From positions 310,001 through 374,000 of the forward strand of contig OZ219862.1 in NCBI GenBank assembly GCA_964291445.2: DNA of 64,000 bases. The letters are read 5' to 3'. Below, in pieces: positions 9,231 through 19,155 of this stretch. Position numbers and translations under genes: made by a program. Positions within the stretch are counted from its first letter, which is position 1; the number at the start of each line of letters is the position of its first letter. The DNA is from JAPOXR01 sp964291445 (GTDB lineage: Bacteria > Pseudomonadota > Alphaproteobacteria > Rhodobacterales > Rhodobacteraceae). A model generated the notes under the pieces. That model was given only the letters and a program-made list of their open reading frames with translations, was not told where the DNA came from and ran no database searches.

Positions 9231-10856
9231 CTAGAGCAGCAACATGATAATCGGTGGCCAGATCAGCAACACGGCAAGCGCCAGCAGCTGAACACCGATG
9301 AATGGCAGAAAACCGCGGAAGATGTCGGTCAGCGAGATATGCGGCGGTGCCACCGATTTCAGGTAGAATGCTGCCGGCCCGAACGGTGGCGACAGAAAAC
9401 TCACCTGCATGTTCATGCAAAACAGCACACCGAACCAGACCGCCACGTATTTCGGTTCAAGCTGCCCAATGATGCCGATTTCCTCGATCGGAAGGCGAAT
9501 GACGATCGGCAGGAATACCGGGATGATCAGGAGGACGATCCCCACCCAGTCCATGAAGGCCCCCATGAACAGAAGAATGACCATCATTGTCAGGAGAACC
9601 AGCATCGTCGGCATATCGGACCCGACGATGAGATCGGCAATGTAGCGCGGCCCGCCGGCAAGGGTGTAGGCGCCGGACAGCGCAGCCGCCCCGATGGTCA
9701 CCCATATGATCGTTCCCGTTGATCGCAGCGTCCGCATCAGGCTGTCCCAGAGAAGGGAAATCGACGCCTCACCTCTCACCAGCGCGATCACGAGCACGGC
9801 AAATGCGCCCATTCCGGCGGCTTCAGTGATCCCGGATATTCCGCCATAGATCGAGCCGAGCACCACGCCGATGACGGTGAATGGTGGCACAAGTGCCTTC
9901 CCGTTCTCCCATCCGGCGCGAACCCTTGCCCTTCCGAAAACCAGAAACGCAAGGCCACACCCCGCCGCCAGGGCGCCGGCGATATATGGAATGTGGTAAG
10001 CCATGCCGAGAAATATCGGCTCCACGTTTTCGAGATTGGCATTCTGCCCGCTGATCGTGAAGAAAATTGCCCGGCACAGCAGCAGGGTCGACACACCCGC
10101 CAGGAGAACGGACAGGAATGCCCCGAACAGGCCGAGTTTCTGGATCCCTGTCGGGTCGCCCGGCTTGCGTTCCGGCAAAGGGGCGTGGTGCGGATTCAGC
10201 TGCGTTCTGATGACAATGTAGATGATGATGAAACTCGCCAGCATGAATCCGGGGACAAATGCGGCGGTGAAGAGTGCCTTGATCGATGTTTCCGTGATCA
10301 ATCCGTAAATGATGAGAACGATCGATGGCGGGATCATCGTTCCCAGGCTGCCGCTGGCACAAATCGTGCCGATCGCCAGGTTCTGGTTGTAGCCGAGCCG
10401 CAACATCTGCGGCAGGGCAATCAGTCCCAGAAGCACCACCTCGCCGCCGATGATCCCCGACATGGCAGCCAGAATGACCGCCATCAGCGAAGTCACGATG
10501 GCAATTCCGCCGCGGACGCCGCTGAGCCAGTAGTCGAGAGAGTCGTACATTCCCCTGGCGATGCCCGATCTCTCCAGCAACGCCGCCATGAATATGAACA
10601 GGGGAACCGATATCAGGACATACTCCGTCAGCAGGTCAAAAATCTTCTGGGTCAGGATATAGAGCGGACCGGTGCCGGGTCTTCCCGTCAGCATCCCGTC
10701 ACCGAATGTGAACGGGTTGAGCAACAGGGAAGGCTCGAACTTCATGATCAGGACCGCGAGGGCCAGCACGGCCGACGCAAAGCCCAACGGCATCCCGATG
10801 CCGAGCAGCGCAATCAATCCCAGCATCAGGACCAGTGAAATTGTTCCTGGATCCAT
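9231..10856 (-). CDS. TRAP transporter large permease (DctM)
   Basis: A 541-residue, strongly hydrophobic protein with more than twelve transmembrane segments; it is the main pore subunit of a tripartite ATP-independent periplasmic transporter, driven by a sodium or proton gradient. Typical DctM features include ALLGIGMPLGFASAVLAL near the N-terminus, FMAALLERSGIARGMYD, and the GTIIPPS-type loop seen here as LGTMIPPSIVLIIYG. It is longer than the usual ~430 residues because of an added central segment (~210-310) with extra helices. The ATG overlaps the stop of the small permease by one base (TGATG). With DctQ and DctP it makes a complete transporter. Confidence 0.92.
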   Translation of the reverse strand: MDPGTISLVLMLGLIALLGIGMPLGFASAVLALAVLIMKFEPSLLLNPFTFGDGMLTGRPGTGPLYILTQKIFDLLTEYVLISVPLFIFMAALLERSGIARGMYDSLDYWLSGVRGGIAIVTSLMAVILAAMSGIIGGEVVLLGLIALPQMLRLGYNQNLAIGTICASGSLGTMIPPSIVLIIYGLITETSIKALFTAAFVPGFMLASFIIIYIVIRTQLNPHHAPLPERKPGDPTGIQKLGLFGAFLSVLLAGVSTLLLCRAIFFTISGQNANLENVEPIFLGMAYHIPYIAGALAAGCGLAFLVFGRARVRAGWENGKALVPPFTVIGVVLGSIYGGISGITEAAGMGAFAVLVIALVRGEASISLLWDSLMRTLRSTGTIIWVTIGAAALSGAYTLAGGPRYIADLIVGSDMPTMLVLLTMMVILLFMGAFMDWVGIVLLIIPVFLPIVIRLPIEEIGIIGQLEPKYVAVWFGVLFCMNMQVSFLSPPFGPAAFYLKSVAPPHISLTDIFRGFLPFIGVQLLALAVLLIWPPIIMLLL

Positions 10857-11716
10857 CACCCGGCTCCCGATATTTTCCTGATCGTCGCGATGTCCTCCTC
10901 GTCGATCTCGTCGCCACCGCGCATGACGGGTTCGGAGTTCCAGTCGGAAATCAGGTTGGCAATCGCCTGCAATGCGACCAGGGCGACAACGATCAGGATC
11001 GTCGGCTGGACGGTTGCCGGAATTGGCGGATCGAATGCCGTGCCGAACATCTCCCACCGGTAGAACTTGGTAACGAAGACCTGGCGAAAACTGCCATAGA
11101 TCAGGAAGAATGCAAACGCGGACAGGAGCAACACTGAAATGACATTGAAGATGTGCTGCAACCAGCGCGGCACAACTTCATAGAGAATGAATATCCTGAT
11201 GTGGCATCGCTGCTGCATCGCATAGACGCCGGAAAACAGGAACACGAACCCGGCTGTCCAGAGTGTCAATTCGTTTGCCCACAAGGTGGGACGCTCGAGC
11301 GCGTAGCGGAGAAACACCTCGTAGAGCATGATCGATGTCATCGAGATGATCAGGATCATCGTGACCCGTCCGATGAAGATGGCAATGCGATCGAATGCCC
11401 GAAATTCCTGGAACTCCATCGGCGCAACACGAATCGTGCAGATTCCGATGACGAACACGACAGGAAGAATGATCAGCGCCAGCCAATCGATCACATCTGC
11501 AAGCCCCCCGAAGAGACCCGGTAATCCGTAGCTGATATCCTTGCGCGTGTGCAATTCGTGGATTTGACCGTAGAGACTTTCATCTGCAGGCGGGATGAAA
11601 TCGAGAATGAAGGCGGGCATGTGCCATATGACCCATCCTCCACACAGGATGAAGCAGGTCGGCACCAGCCATTCAACGAGATGCCGGTACTGTTCCTTCC
11701 TGTTCGGTTCTTGCAA
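10856..11716 (-). CDS. TRAP transporter small permease (DctQ), N-terminally extended
   Basis: A ~286-residue membrane protein. Residues from about 110 on form the standard four-helix DctQ module (YEVFLRYALERPTLWANELT, then FSGVYAMQQRCHIRI), which holds the large permease. The first ~100 residues carry two additional hydrophobic segments (EWLVPTCFILCGGWVIWHM and WLALIILPVVFVIGI) not found in minimal DctQ proteins. I propose TTG at 11716 as the start because AGGAG sits about seven bases upstream; a GTG at 11755 is the longer alternative. It is coupled to dctM by a TGATG overlap. Confidence 0.85.
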   Translation of the reverse strand: MQEPNRKEQYRHLVEWLVPTCFILCGGWVIWHMPAFILDFIPPADESLYGQIHELHTRKDISYGLPGLFGGLADVIDWLALIILPVVFVIGICTIRVAPMEFQEFRAFDRIAIFIGRVTMILIISMTSIMLYEVFLRYALERPTLWANELTLWTAGFVFLFSGVYAMQQRCHIRIFILYEVVPRWLQHIFNVISVLLLSAFAFFLIYGSFRQVFVTKFYRWEMFGTAFDPPIPATVQPTILIVVALVALQAIANLISDWNSEPVMRGGDEIDEEDIATIRKISGAG

Positions 11717-11865
11717 CCTACCGCTCCTCAGCCAGCCGCCAGCCCGTTCCGACACGCATCCTCGAACGTGCTGTCATTCGCCGAAGACTGCAACGGTGAT
11801 CCATGTCAAGAGGGCGGCAGGTCAAAATGCCCGCCGCCCTGCAACTCACAATTCTCTCTCCGTCC

Positions 11866-12876
11866 CTACATCGCGCCCAGGCTCGACAGGAAGTCGATAT
11901 GGCTCTGGAGCAAGGACTTGGCTTCCGGTGTTGTTGCGAATTCTTCCCAGCCCGCCTTCACGGCCTGTCTGAACTTTGCAAGCTCCTCGGGCGACCATTC
12001 GTAGAGGTTGACACCCTCTTCCCGCAGCTTGACTGCATTCTTGGCATTGTTCACCTCGTTGATCGTCGCATTGTGCAGCGCAAGACTGTCCATCGCCACC
12101 GTCATGATCGCCTTGTGATGGTCGGGCATGGCGTCCCAGATATCCATCCGGCACGTCAAATGGTCGGCCGGCATCGAATGGAAGCCGGGGAAGTTCGTGT
12201 GCTTGGCAATGTCATACAGCCCAAGACCGATATTGTTGGTCAAATTGGCAGCATCGGCGCCGTCGATGATCCCGGTCTCGAGTGCCGTGAAGATCTCGTT
12301 GAAATCCATGACAATCGGCGAGGCCTCGAGATTCTTGAACACTAGGGTTGCCATTCCCGGAGGCGAACGGAATTTCCAACCCTTGAAATCCTCGACATTG
12401 CGAATTGGTGCAGTTGACGAAAGGGATTCGGGCCCCGGGATCCACCAGCCGACAAACTCCATGTTATGCGCATTGTACAGTTCGTTCAGTGTATCACGAC
12501 CACCGCCATGAAGCAGCCATGCCATTTGCTGGTACGGGTTGGAATAGCCGCCCATCAAATCGCCGGCAAACTGGAATGCCGGGTTCTTGCCGGTCTGGTA
12601 CGAACCACCGGTCATATCGCAATCCAGAATGCCGGTTGCCGCTGCGTCGAAGGTTTCCGCCGACTTTACGACCGAGGATGAATAGAACATCTCGATCTCG
12701 ATTTCGCCATTCGACATCGTCGTGACATCGTCAACGAACTTCGCTGCCATCTGCCCCGACAGGGTTTCGGGTGGAAAATGCGTCTGGATTCGCAAGGTTG
12801 TCGTCTGTGCCGATGCTGCTCCCACGCCAAGTGCGAGGATGGCTGCGGCAAGTGTTGTGCATGTTGTTTTTTTCAT
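11866..12876 (-). CDS. TRAP transporter substrate-binding protein (DctP)
   Basis: A 336-residue periplasmic protein with a Sec signal peptide (MKKTTCTTLAAAILALGVGA, cut after ASAQ). The mature part begins LRIQTHFPPETLSGQMAAKF and contains GWWIPGPESL and KGWKFRSPPGMA; the Arg in this last segment is the residue that usually binds the substrate carboxylate in DctP proteins. Members of this type bind organic acids such as 2-keto acids, sugar acids or aromatic acids. It is transcribed away from the IlvD/Edd dehydratase gene, whose product may act on the imported acid. It is the first gene of the DctP-DctQ-DctM(-PhyH) run. Confidence 0.92.
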   Translation of the reverse strand: MKKTTCTTLAAAILALGVGAASAQTTTLRIQTHFPPETLSGQMAAKFVDDVTTMSNGEIEIEMFYSSSVVKSAETFDAAATGILDCDMTGGSYQTGKNPAFQFAGDLMGGYSNPYQQMAWLLHGGGRDTLNELYNAHNMEFVGWWIPGPESLSSTAPIRNVEDFKGWKFRSPPGMATLVFKNLEASPIVMDFNEIFTALETGIIDGADAANLTNNIGLGLYDIAKHTNFPGFHSMPADHLTCRMDIWDAMPDHHKAIMTVAMDSLALHNATINEVNNAKNAVKLREEGVNLYEWSPEELAKFRQAVKAGWEEFATTPEAKSLLQSHIDFLSSLGAM

Positions 12877-13074
12877 GAGAATTTCCCGAATTGGATCCTG
12901 GTTTCTTGACTTAGGTCGACGCCAGATTCAACGCCGACAATCGGGGCGAGGGCAGTACTTGGCTGCCATCGGGAGGTCAAGGCCGGTTTGAAAGTGCTGG
13001 TTCGTGGTGGTCGGTCGAATTATTGCCGGAGGATGGTTCGGGAATCGGGCGTCACAGTTGAATTGGGGAAGATG

Positions 13075-14871
13075 ATGGCAAGAATTGCAAAAGAGGACCT
13101 GCGGTCGCGTCGGTGGTTCATGAACCCGGATGACCCTGAAATGACCGCACTCTATCTCGAGCGGTACATGAATTACGGTCTGACCATGGACGAGCTTCAA
13201 TCGGGCAAGCCGATCATCGGTATTGCGCAGACCGGAAGCGACCTTTCACCCTGCAATCGTCATCACATCGAGTTGTCAAAACGTGTCCGCGATGGCGTGG
13301 TTGCTGCCGGTGGAACCGTCATCGAGATTCCGGTTCATCCGATCCAGGAGACCGGCAAACGCCCGACAGCGATGCTGGATCGCAATCTTGCCTATTTGTC
13401 ACTGGTCGAGACGCTCTTCGGTTATCCGATCGATGGCGTCGTGCTCAACATCGGCTGCGACAAGACCACGCCGGCGTTGCTGATGGCAGCTTCCACCGTC
13501 AACATTCCTGCAATTGCGCTCTCTGTCGGCCCGATGCTGAATGGCTGGTTCAACGGGCAAAGAACCGGGTCGGGAACGATCGTCTGGAAGGCGCGCGAAC
13601 TCCATGCCGCGGGAGAGATCGACGAGGCGGGATTTGCCGAACTGGTCGCCTCCTCGGCGCCGTCAACCGGGTTCTGCAACACCATGGGCACGGCCACCAC
13701 GATGAATTCACTCGCCGAGGCTCTCGGAATGCAGCTTCCCGGCTCGGCCGCAATCCCGGCCCCCTACCGCGAGCGCGGCCAGATGAGCTACCGGGCGGGC
13801 CAGCGGATCGTGGAGATGGTCTGGGACGACGTCCGGCCCTCCGGCGTCATGACCAGGGACGCCTTCGAGAACGCCATCGTCGTCAATTCGGCGATCGGCG
13901 GGTCGACAAACGCGCCGATCCATCTCAACGCCATCGCACGGCATCTCGGTGTTCCGCTCGACAATGACGACTGGCAACGCCTCGGCTACCGGGTTCCGCT
14001 GCTCGTCAACCTCCAGCCGGCCGGAGAATATCTCGGTGAAGACTTTCATCGCGCCGGCGGTGTCATTGCCGTGATCGCAGAATTGCTGCAGGCCGGATTG
14101 CTGCCGCATCCGGATGCGCTGACCGTCAATGGGCGCAGCATCGGTGACAATTGTGACGGCAGGATGTCGTTCGACCGGGATGTCATCAAACCCGCCGACG
14201 CACCGATTCTCGAGGCTGCCGGTTTCATCAACCTGACAGGAAACCTGTTTGACAGCGCCATCATGAAGACCAGCGTCATCAGCGGCGAGTTTCGCGATCG
14301 TTACCTGTCGAATCCGGATGACCCCGATGCCTTCGAGGGCCGCGCCATCGTGTTTGACGGACCCGAGGATTACCACGCCCGGATCGATGATCCCGGGGAG
14401 GAAATCGATGAGAATTGCGTGCTGTTCATGCGAGGCGCCGGCCCGAAGGGGTATCCTGGCGGTGCCGAGGTGGTGAATATGCGGGCCCCCGCCTATCTCC
14501 TGAAGAGAGGCGTGACGTCGCTCCCCTGTGTCGGCGACGGGCGGCAATCCGGCACATCCGGCTCGCCATCCATCCTGAACGCCTCGCCGGAGGCGGCGGA
14601 CAATGCCGGGCTGGCCTTGCTTCAAACCGGTGACCGGGTCAGGTTCGACCTCGGGAAATGCCGTGCCGACATGCTTGTCGGCAACGACGAGATCGAAAGG
14701 CGTCGCCACCAACTCCAGGAGGCCGGGGGGTATGCAATCCCCGAGAGCCAGACACCCTGGCAGGAGATTTTTCGCCAGCAGGTGCAGCCTTTCGACAGGG
14801 GCATGGTGCTGGAAAATGCGCCGCAGTACCGGGATATTGCACGCAAGCACATGCCGCGGGACAATCACTGA
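13075..14871 (+). CDS. IlvD/Edd family dehydratase, sugar-acid type (L-arabinonate/D-xylonate dehydratase-like)
   Basis: A 598-residue iron-sulfur dehydratase. The three cluster cysteines are visible in TGSDLSPCNRHH (C60), NIGCDKTTPALLMA (C128) and TGFCNTMGTATTMN (C201). The GCDKTTP and GDGRQSGTSGSPSI segments point to the pentonate/hexonate dehydratase branch rather than true IlvD, which makes branched-chain amino acids. Such enzymes turn aldonic acids into 2-keto-3-deoxy acids. I chose ATG at 13075 because GGGGA lies five bases upstream; an in-frame ATG at 13072 is too close. It diverges from the TRAP operon, and a mandelate-racemase-type enzyme follows on the opposite strand, fitting a sugar-acid catabolic locus. 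Confidence 0.87.
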   Translation: MARIAKEDLRSRRWFMNPDDPEMTALYLERYMNYGLTMDELQSGKPIIGIAQTGSDLSPCNRHHIELSKRVRDGVVAAGGTVIEIPVHPIQETGKRPTAMLDRNLAYLSLVETLFGYPIDGVVLNIGCDKTTPALLMAASTVNIPAIALSVGPMLNGWFNGQRTGSGTIVWKARELHAAGEIDEAGFAELVASSAPSTGFCNTMGTATTMNSLAEALGMQLPGSAAIPAPYRERGQMSYRAGQRIVEMVWDDVRPSGVMTRDAFENAIVVNSAIGGSTNAPIHLNAIARHLGVPLDNDDWQRLGYRVPLLVNLQPAGEYLGEDFHRAGGVIAVIAELLQAGLLPHPDALTVNGRSIGDNCDGRMSFDRDVIKPADAPILEAAGFINLTGNLFDSAIMKTSVISGEFRDRYLSNPDDPDAFEGRAIVFDGPEDYHARIDDPGEEIDENCVLFMRGAGPKGYPGGAEVVNMRAPAYLLKRGVTSLPCVGDGRQSGTSGSPSILNASPEAADNAGLALLQTGDRVRFDLGKCRADMLVGNDEIERRRHQLQEAGGYAIPESQTPWQEIFRQQVQPFDRGMVLENAPQYRDIARKHMPRDNH

Positions 14872-14952
14872 ATTCCCGGAGCATTCAGCCCGGCATGTCC
14901 GGGAGTGCAGGAATGGCCTCCATTGGCCAGCCCGAGGGATCTTCCGGCTGGT

Positions 14953-16041
14953 TCAGCCGCCCCGGCTGGCTGTTGCCAGCTTTTCCCAATCGAAGGTCAC
15001 GCCAATTCCGGGATCAGGCGGCGCGACCGCCAGGTGGTCTTCGACCACCAGGGGTCGCTGCGTGTAGCTGTCGATCGGAAAACTGTGAACCTCGAGCCAC
15101 CCGGCACCGGGTCGGGCCGAGACCAGGCTGACATGCAACTCCTGCATGCCATGGCTGCAGACGGGAATTCCTGCCTGCTCGGCACGTTGGGCAACCTGCA
15201 GCCATCCGGTGATGCCACCACAATTCGACGCATCCGGCTGGATGTATGAAAGCCGGGACTCGGCAAGAGCGAATTCGAACTCGTGAATGGTATGAAGGTT
15301 CTCGCCCATCGCCAGCGGCATGCCCGTGATTGCGGCGATCCGGCCATATCCACGGTAGTCATCAGGGATCGTCGGCTCTTCGAACCAGAGCAGATCGAAA
15401 GGTTCGAACGCTCGTGCAGCCGTGATCGCCTGCTCGACCGTCAGGGAATAATTCGCATCGACCATGAAGGCAACATTCTTGCCGACCAGGCTCCGGACCG
15501 CCTTCACCCTCGCGATGTCGTCCGCCAGCTCCGTCTGCCCGACCTTGATCTTCACACCATTGTATCCGGCCTCCAGGTATCCTTCCGCCTGGCGAAGGAG
15601 CCTGGCGAGTGGGAAATTGAGATCGATTCCGCCGCAATAGGCCCGGCAGCGGTCCGAAGCGCCGCCCGCGACTTGCCAGAGCGGTTTTCCGGCTGCCTTG
15701 CAGCGCAGATCCCATAATGCGATATCGATGGCCGAGATTGCGAAGGACGCAATTCCGCCTCGCCCCACATAATGCACGTGCCACTGCATGGCTTCGTACA
15801 GGGATTCGACCTCCAACGGGTTTCGGCCGAGCAGCAGGGGCACAAGATCATGGCGGATCAACGCCTCGATCGATCTGCCTCCCCGGCCTCCGGTATAGGT
15901 GTATCCAGTCCCTTCCAGCCCGTCACGTGATCGCACCGTTGCCGTCACGATCTCGAAATGCGTGTGATCACCATGCCTGGCGTCAGCCAGGGTCTCGACA
16001 AGCGGAACCTCGAATCTCTGCACCGTGATGTCGTCAATCAT
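14953..16041 (-). CDS. Enolase superfamily enzyme (mandelate racemase/muconate lactonizing type)
   Basis: A 362-residue enzyme with the capping domain at both ends and a TIM barrel in between. Visible active-site elements are the general base GVKIKVG (KxK), the metal ligands MVDANYSL, WFEEPTIP and MGENLHT, then QPDASNCGGITG and the SHGMQELHVSL histidine region. This is the MR-subgroup pattern of acid-sugar dehydratases and related racemases. ATG at 16041 is preferred over a TTG nine bases upstream. It is convergent with the IlvD/Edd dehydratase, suggesting two dehydratases acting on different sugar acids or diastereomers delivered by the TRAP system. The exact substrate is unknown. Confidence 0.87.
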   Translation of the reverse strand: MIDDITVQRFEVPLVETLADARHGDHTHFEIVTATVRSRDGLEGTGYTYTGGRGGRSIEALIRHDLVPLLLGRNPLEVESLYEAMQWHVHYVGRGGIASFAISAIDIALWDLRCKAAGKPLWQVAGGASDRCRAYCGGIDLNFPLARLLRQAEGYLEAGYNGVKIKVGQTELADDIARVKAVRSLVGKNVAFMVDANYSLTVEQAITAARAFEPFDLLWFEEPTIPDDYRGYGRIAAITGMPLAMGENLHTIHEFEFALAESRLSYIQPDASNCGGITGWLQVAQRAEQAGIPVCSHGMQELHVSLVSARPGAGWLEVHSFPIDSYTQRPLVVEDHLAVAPPDPGIGVTFDWEKLATASRGG

Positions 16042-16686
16042 TGCTCGCAAGCCTCGCTGCCGGCATCATGGTCGAACTGACCCCGAGGGCCACGATGCGT
16101 GTCCCCTTTGCACCCCGGGGCCGCGGATGCCTGCCATCCTGGGCCGACGACCATCCCGGCCGGGCTTCGACACCCGCGCGATCTTCATCATCCGGCGTGC
16201 CGGATGACACGGGTCCCGCCCGCTCCGGGCCGACGGGCAAGGCCCTCCCATTCGCTCCAGGCGGGGCAGCCGACTGATCCAGGCCGGCCGGCAAGACCCA
16301 TGGTCCTTCCGAAGGCGCCCAACGAGGCCAGGCGGCGTTGAGCACCATCGGCGCTACCGGCATTCCCGTGCGTCCCGGTCGGGGCGAGCTTGGCAGCACC
16401 GGCGGCGCCAGCCCTGATCGGCCATTCCGGGCGAATTGACGGACATGATCCCATGCCCATGCGCAGGCGATCCATGTCGGAGTTCTTGCCCGACATGTTG
16501 TACAAGAATGCGGTCACCTGGCACGGCCACCGCACCGCTCCCGCATGCCCCCGGGCAATCATTCATGATTTCAACCTCATCACATGGCGTGGTCACCGCT
16601 CTTGCGTGCTCCCCGGCAGTCGTCCTGGCAGAGCATGTTCTCTTTCAAGCTGAAATCCCTGCATCCGGACCGGTAATGTCGGGATG
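16042..16686. other. Long intergenic region, no gene recognised
   Basis: This 645-base GC-rich stretch separates a PotA-like ATPase gene from the enolase-superfamily gene (both minus strand), so it probably includes the promoter of the latter. Several open frames cross it, the longest at 16188-16562 on the minus strand, but none has a good ribosome binding site, balanced composition or recognisable motifs. It could hold a decayed gene; I see nothing that proves it. Confidence 0.45.
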
Positions 16687-17784
<1,098 letters not shown>

Positions 17785-18027
17785 CTGCTCACCTAACCTG
17801 CAGTTGCGCCTCATTGGCGATCGCGGCACCGGGCCGCGGCAGAGAATAATGCCGGAATGCCCGGATGTTCCAGCAGTAAACGCCGACAGGCATGCAAGAC
17901 GGGCCTGTCATCCGGTCCGGCCGGAAATCCCGGCGTCGCACGAGTATCGGCAACCCGGTTTCACGACTCCCCGACCGGCGCCAAACCTTGCCCCGGGCTG
18001 ACACATCCGGCCCGGGATCCATTTGAT

Positions 18028-18114
18028 TGGTGCGGTCGAGAAGACTCGAACTTCCACGGGTTTTATCCCACAGCGACCTCAACGCTGCGCGTCTACCAAT
18101 TCCGCCACGACCGC
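18028..18114 (-). tRNA. tRNA-Leu (anticodon GAG)
   Basis: Read on the minus strand the gene opens GCGGTCGTGGCGGAATTGG and closes CTTCTCGACCGCACCA. The seven-base acceptor stem GCGGTCG/CGACCGC pairs perfectly, the anticodon stem CAGCG/CGCTG encloses TTGAGGT (anticodon GAG), and there is a long variable arm as expected for leucine. The 3' CCA is encoded at 18028-18030. Confidence 0.95.
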
Positions 18115-18142
18115 AGGAAATGACGCAGCGTCTATACAATCG

Positions 18143-18183
18143 GAAAGTTCGGTTGTGAAGGCTGAAAGATCGGTTGTGAAGGC
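18143..18183. repeat. Two-unit 21-base tandem repeat upstream of lipB
   Basis: GAAAGTTCGGTTGTGAAGGC (18143-18162) is followed after one base by GAAAGATCGGTTGTGAAGGC (18164-18183); 19 of 20 bases agree. It lies between tRNA-Leu and lipB, about 190 bases upstream of the lipB start. It may be a simple duplication or a pair of protein-binding sites. Confidence 0.75.
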
Positions 18184-18371
18184 CCCGGGCGCCGTGAAAA
18201 CCCGGTTCCGGATTGCCTGCGGGAGCGGGCCCTGTCATCGCCTGAACGGTTGGCCCTCTCGCCGGCCAGCATGCAGATTTGGCCATCGCCGTCATGAATG
18301 GCGGATCGTCACCCGGTTGCAAATTCCCCTCGATGGCCGGTAAGCGTCGGGATGTCGTCATGAGGATCCCG

Positions 18372-19067
18372 ATGGTCGAATGGATTATCGCATCTGCACC
18401 GGTCGGTCTGCCCGAGGCGGTTGCGGAGATGGAGCGACGGGTGGCGGCGATCGCCGCCGACAGGGAGGACGAGGCGGTGTGGCTGCTCGAGCATCCTCCG
18501 ATCCTCACCATGGGAACCAGTGGCAGCACGGGCGACATCCTCGATACACAACGATTCCCGATCCACCGCGTGAGCCGTGGCGGCCAGGTCACCTATCACG
18601 GGCCCGGGCAGAGGATTGCCTATCTCATGCTGGATTTGAACCGGCGCAGCCGCGATGTCAGGCAGTTCATCAGCGCCGTGGAAGGCTGGGTGATTATGAC
18701 ACTGGCCGAATTCGGGATCGAGGCCTGCATCCGTCCTGGCCGGGTCGGCGTGTGGGTGGTGCAGGCCGATGGGAGCGAGAGCAAGATTGCCGCCATCGGG
18801 ATTCGTCTTCGCCGCTGGGTCAGCTTTCACGGCGTGTCGATCAACCTGACACCGGACCTTGATCACTACCGGACCATCATACCATGCGGCATCAAGGAAT
18901 TCGGGATGACCAGCATGCGGGAGCTTGGCTGCGATGCCTCGCCTGCCGACCTCGACCAATGCCTGAAAGCCAATTTCGAGCAGGCGTTTGGCGTGGCGGG
19001 AGAACCGGCGGCAATGGCGGCCTCCCACGGCCGGTTCGGCAGCGGTGACCGGCAAACTGGCGGTTGA
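18372..19067 (+). CDS. lipB: Lipoyl(octanoyl) transferase LipB
   Basis: A 231-residue enzyme that moves the octanoyl group from acyl carrier protein to lipoate-dependent enzyme domains, the first step of lipoic acid synthesis. Family motifs are present: RGGQVTYHGPGQ, GRVGVWVV, the catalytic Lys in SKIAAIGIRLRRWVSFHG, and the catalytic Cys in IIPCGIKEFGMTSM. I prefer ATG at 18372 because AGGAT lies five bases upstream; ATG at 18360 would add four residues. It is followed 88 bases later by ctaD on the same strand. Confidence 0.93.
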   Translation: MVEWIIASAPVGLPEAVAEMERRVAAIAADREDEAVWLLEHPPILTMGTSGSTGDILDTQRFPIHRVSRGGQVTYHGPGQRIAYLMLDLNRRSRDVRQFISAVEGWVIMTLAEFGIEACIRPGRVGVWVVQADGSESKIAAIGIRLRRWVSFHGVSINLTPDLDHYRTIIPCGIKEFGMTSMRELGCDASPADLDQCLKANFEQAFGVAGEPAAMAASHGRFGSGDRQTGG

Positions 19068-19155
19068 GACTTTCTTGCCATTGAACTATTGGTGCGCTTG
19101 ATGCGCACCCCTGCAGAAAGGGCCTGCAGGGCGAAAACGGTCGCGAGGAACGGTA

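Noticed and set aside
13075..14871. Assignment as ilvD (branched-chain amino acid synthesis) because ilvC is in the window
   Set aside because: The GDGRQSGTSGSPSI segment and the divergent TRAP operon point to the sugar-acid branch of the IlvD/Edd family.
16188..16562. 124-codon minus-strand open frame in the 16.0-16.7 kb gap
   Set aside because: No ribosome binding site, no motifs, biased Gly/Ala/Arg composition; treated as non-coding.
18020..18120. Minus-strand peptide reading GRGGIGRRAALRSLWDKTRG
   Set aside because: It is a translation of the tRNA-Leu gene and not a protein.
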